A stretch of DNA of 32,405 nt, from assembly GCA_020073545.1 (NCBI GenBank), contig JAIQEZ010000051.1, forward strand, positions 1 to 32,405, given 5' to 3'. Shown here one piece after another: positions 32,002-32,405 of the stretch. Each line of letters opens with the position of its first letter. Position 1 is the first letter of the stretch. The position numbers were made by a program, and so were the translations under genes. A model generated the notes under the pieces. That model ran no database searches. It had not been told where the DNA came from and worked only from the letters and a program-made list of their open reading frames with translations. Origin of the DNA: Terriglobia bacterium. Lineage in GTDB: Bacteria; Acidobacteriota; Terriglobia; UBA7540.

Positions 32002-32405
32002 ACGTCAGCTTCAGCCGACGGCCCGACCTCGAATCCGATTTGCGCCAGCGCGCAAGATAAGTTGTTACCAGCTCTTTACAGAAGCGACCGAGATTGCGCC
32101 TCCTCGCAGGCCCTATGGGTCCAAGTGGCCGCATGCTCGCCAAACCGGACAAGTGGCCCATCACGTTTAGATCCCTCCGAAACAGCGTTCGAGAAAATAG
32201 CTCCTTGGTAGTCGCTTCATGCTTATCCGGTTGTTTCAGCAAGCCCCAATATGTTGGGGTCAGTCTTGGCTGGGCGGCTTGGAACGGTCCGCCTGGTTCG
32301 CATCTCCTTATAGGTCGTGGACTTGTGCTTGGTCCCGAGTCCCAGCAGGGTTTGGAACGCCGCCATAGGTTGCTTGCGCCGATTATGGCGAAAGACGAAT
32401 TCATC
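32002..32405. other. Right-end stretch without a supported gene
   Basis: These 404 bases contain open frames on both strands, including one minus-strand frame that reaches the window edge, but their composition is irregular, they overlap the preceding gene, and no ribosome site or family pattern is visible. A partial gene entering from the right cannot be excluded. Confidence 0.35.

Noticed and set aside
31916-32404. A minus-strand frame reaching the right window edge
   Set aside because: It overlaps the membrane protein gene in antisense and has no motif; a partial gene is possible but unsupported.
1-32405. CRISPR arrays, rRNA, tRNA, prophage or intact insertion sequences
   Set aside because: No spaced direct repeats, T-loop-like tRNA segments, rRNA stretches or transposase/integrase motifs were found on reading both strands.

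Overview
The window is high-G+C bacterial chromosome carrying ordinary metabolic genes mixed with small accessory loci. Gene content fits the Acidobacteriota: hopanoid side-chain genes (hpnJ/hpnI), a TonB receptor with an N-terminal carboxypeptidase-regulatory domain, DUF4139, a fused CusF-SCO1 lipoprotein, and CxCGC-type cysteine proteins beside Dsb genes. This placement is inferred from gene content only. No rRNA, tRNA, CRISPR array, intact insertion sequence or phage gene was seen.

Layout: 381-3846 (minus) is a tight hopanoid operon, hpnJ - two small DMT-type membrane proteins - hpnI, with overlapping or nearly touching genes. 4106-6352 (plus) holds a secreted serine hydrolase and a family-2 glycosyltransferase. 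6630-7511 is a PilZ-like/coiled-coil protein. 7896-10791 is a two-subunit 2-oxoacid:ferredoxin oxidoreductase. 10928-13971 (minus) has an rRNA methyltransferase, a vapBC toxin-antitoxin pair with a perfect inverted-repeat operator, and an exported regulatory-fold protein. 13972-15619 is a lower-G+C patch with a possible 23-residue leader ORF followed by competing hairpins, a lipoprotein and a cysteine-pair protein. queA, a small membrane protein, a DUF4139 protein and a HAD phosphatase follow.

20298-24838 (plus) is a periplasmic thiol cluster: ccdA, lgt, a TlpA-like thioredoxin, a stand-alone DsbD-alpha domain and a second membrane-anchored protein. The last protein shares a C-terminal CxCxC-x6-C-x6-C module with the TlpA protein. 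The thiol genes look like DsbD split into separate genes. A frameshifted phosphodiesterase and a 45-residue membrane peptide follow. At 24981-25353 lies a decayed hicBA pair, with a frameshift in hicB and a nonsense codon in hicA.

25435-30680 (minus) runs from a Cys/His-rich exported protein through a TonB-dependent receptor and a CusF-SCO1 fusion lipoprotein to gltX; the first three look like a metal (probably copper) handling operon. The right end holds one multi-pass membrane protein of unknown function and non-coding sequence.
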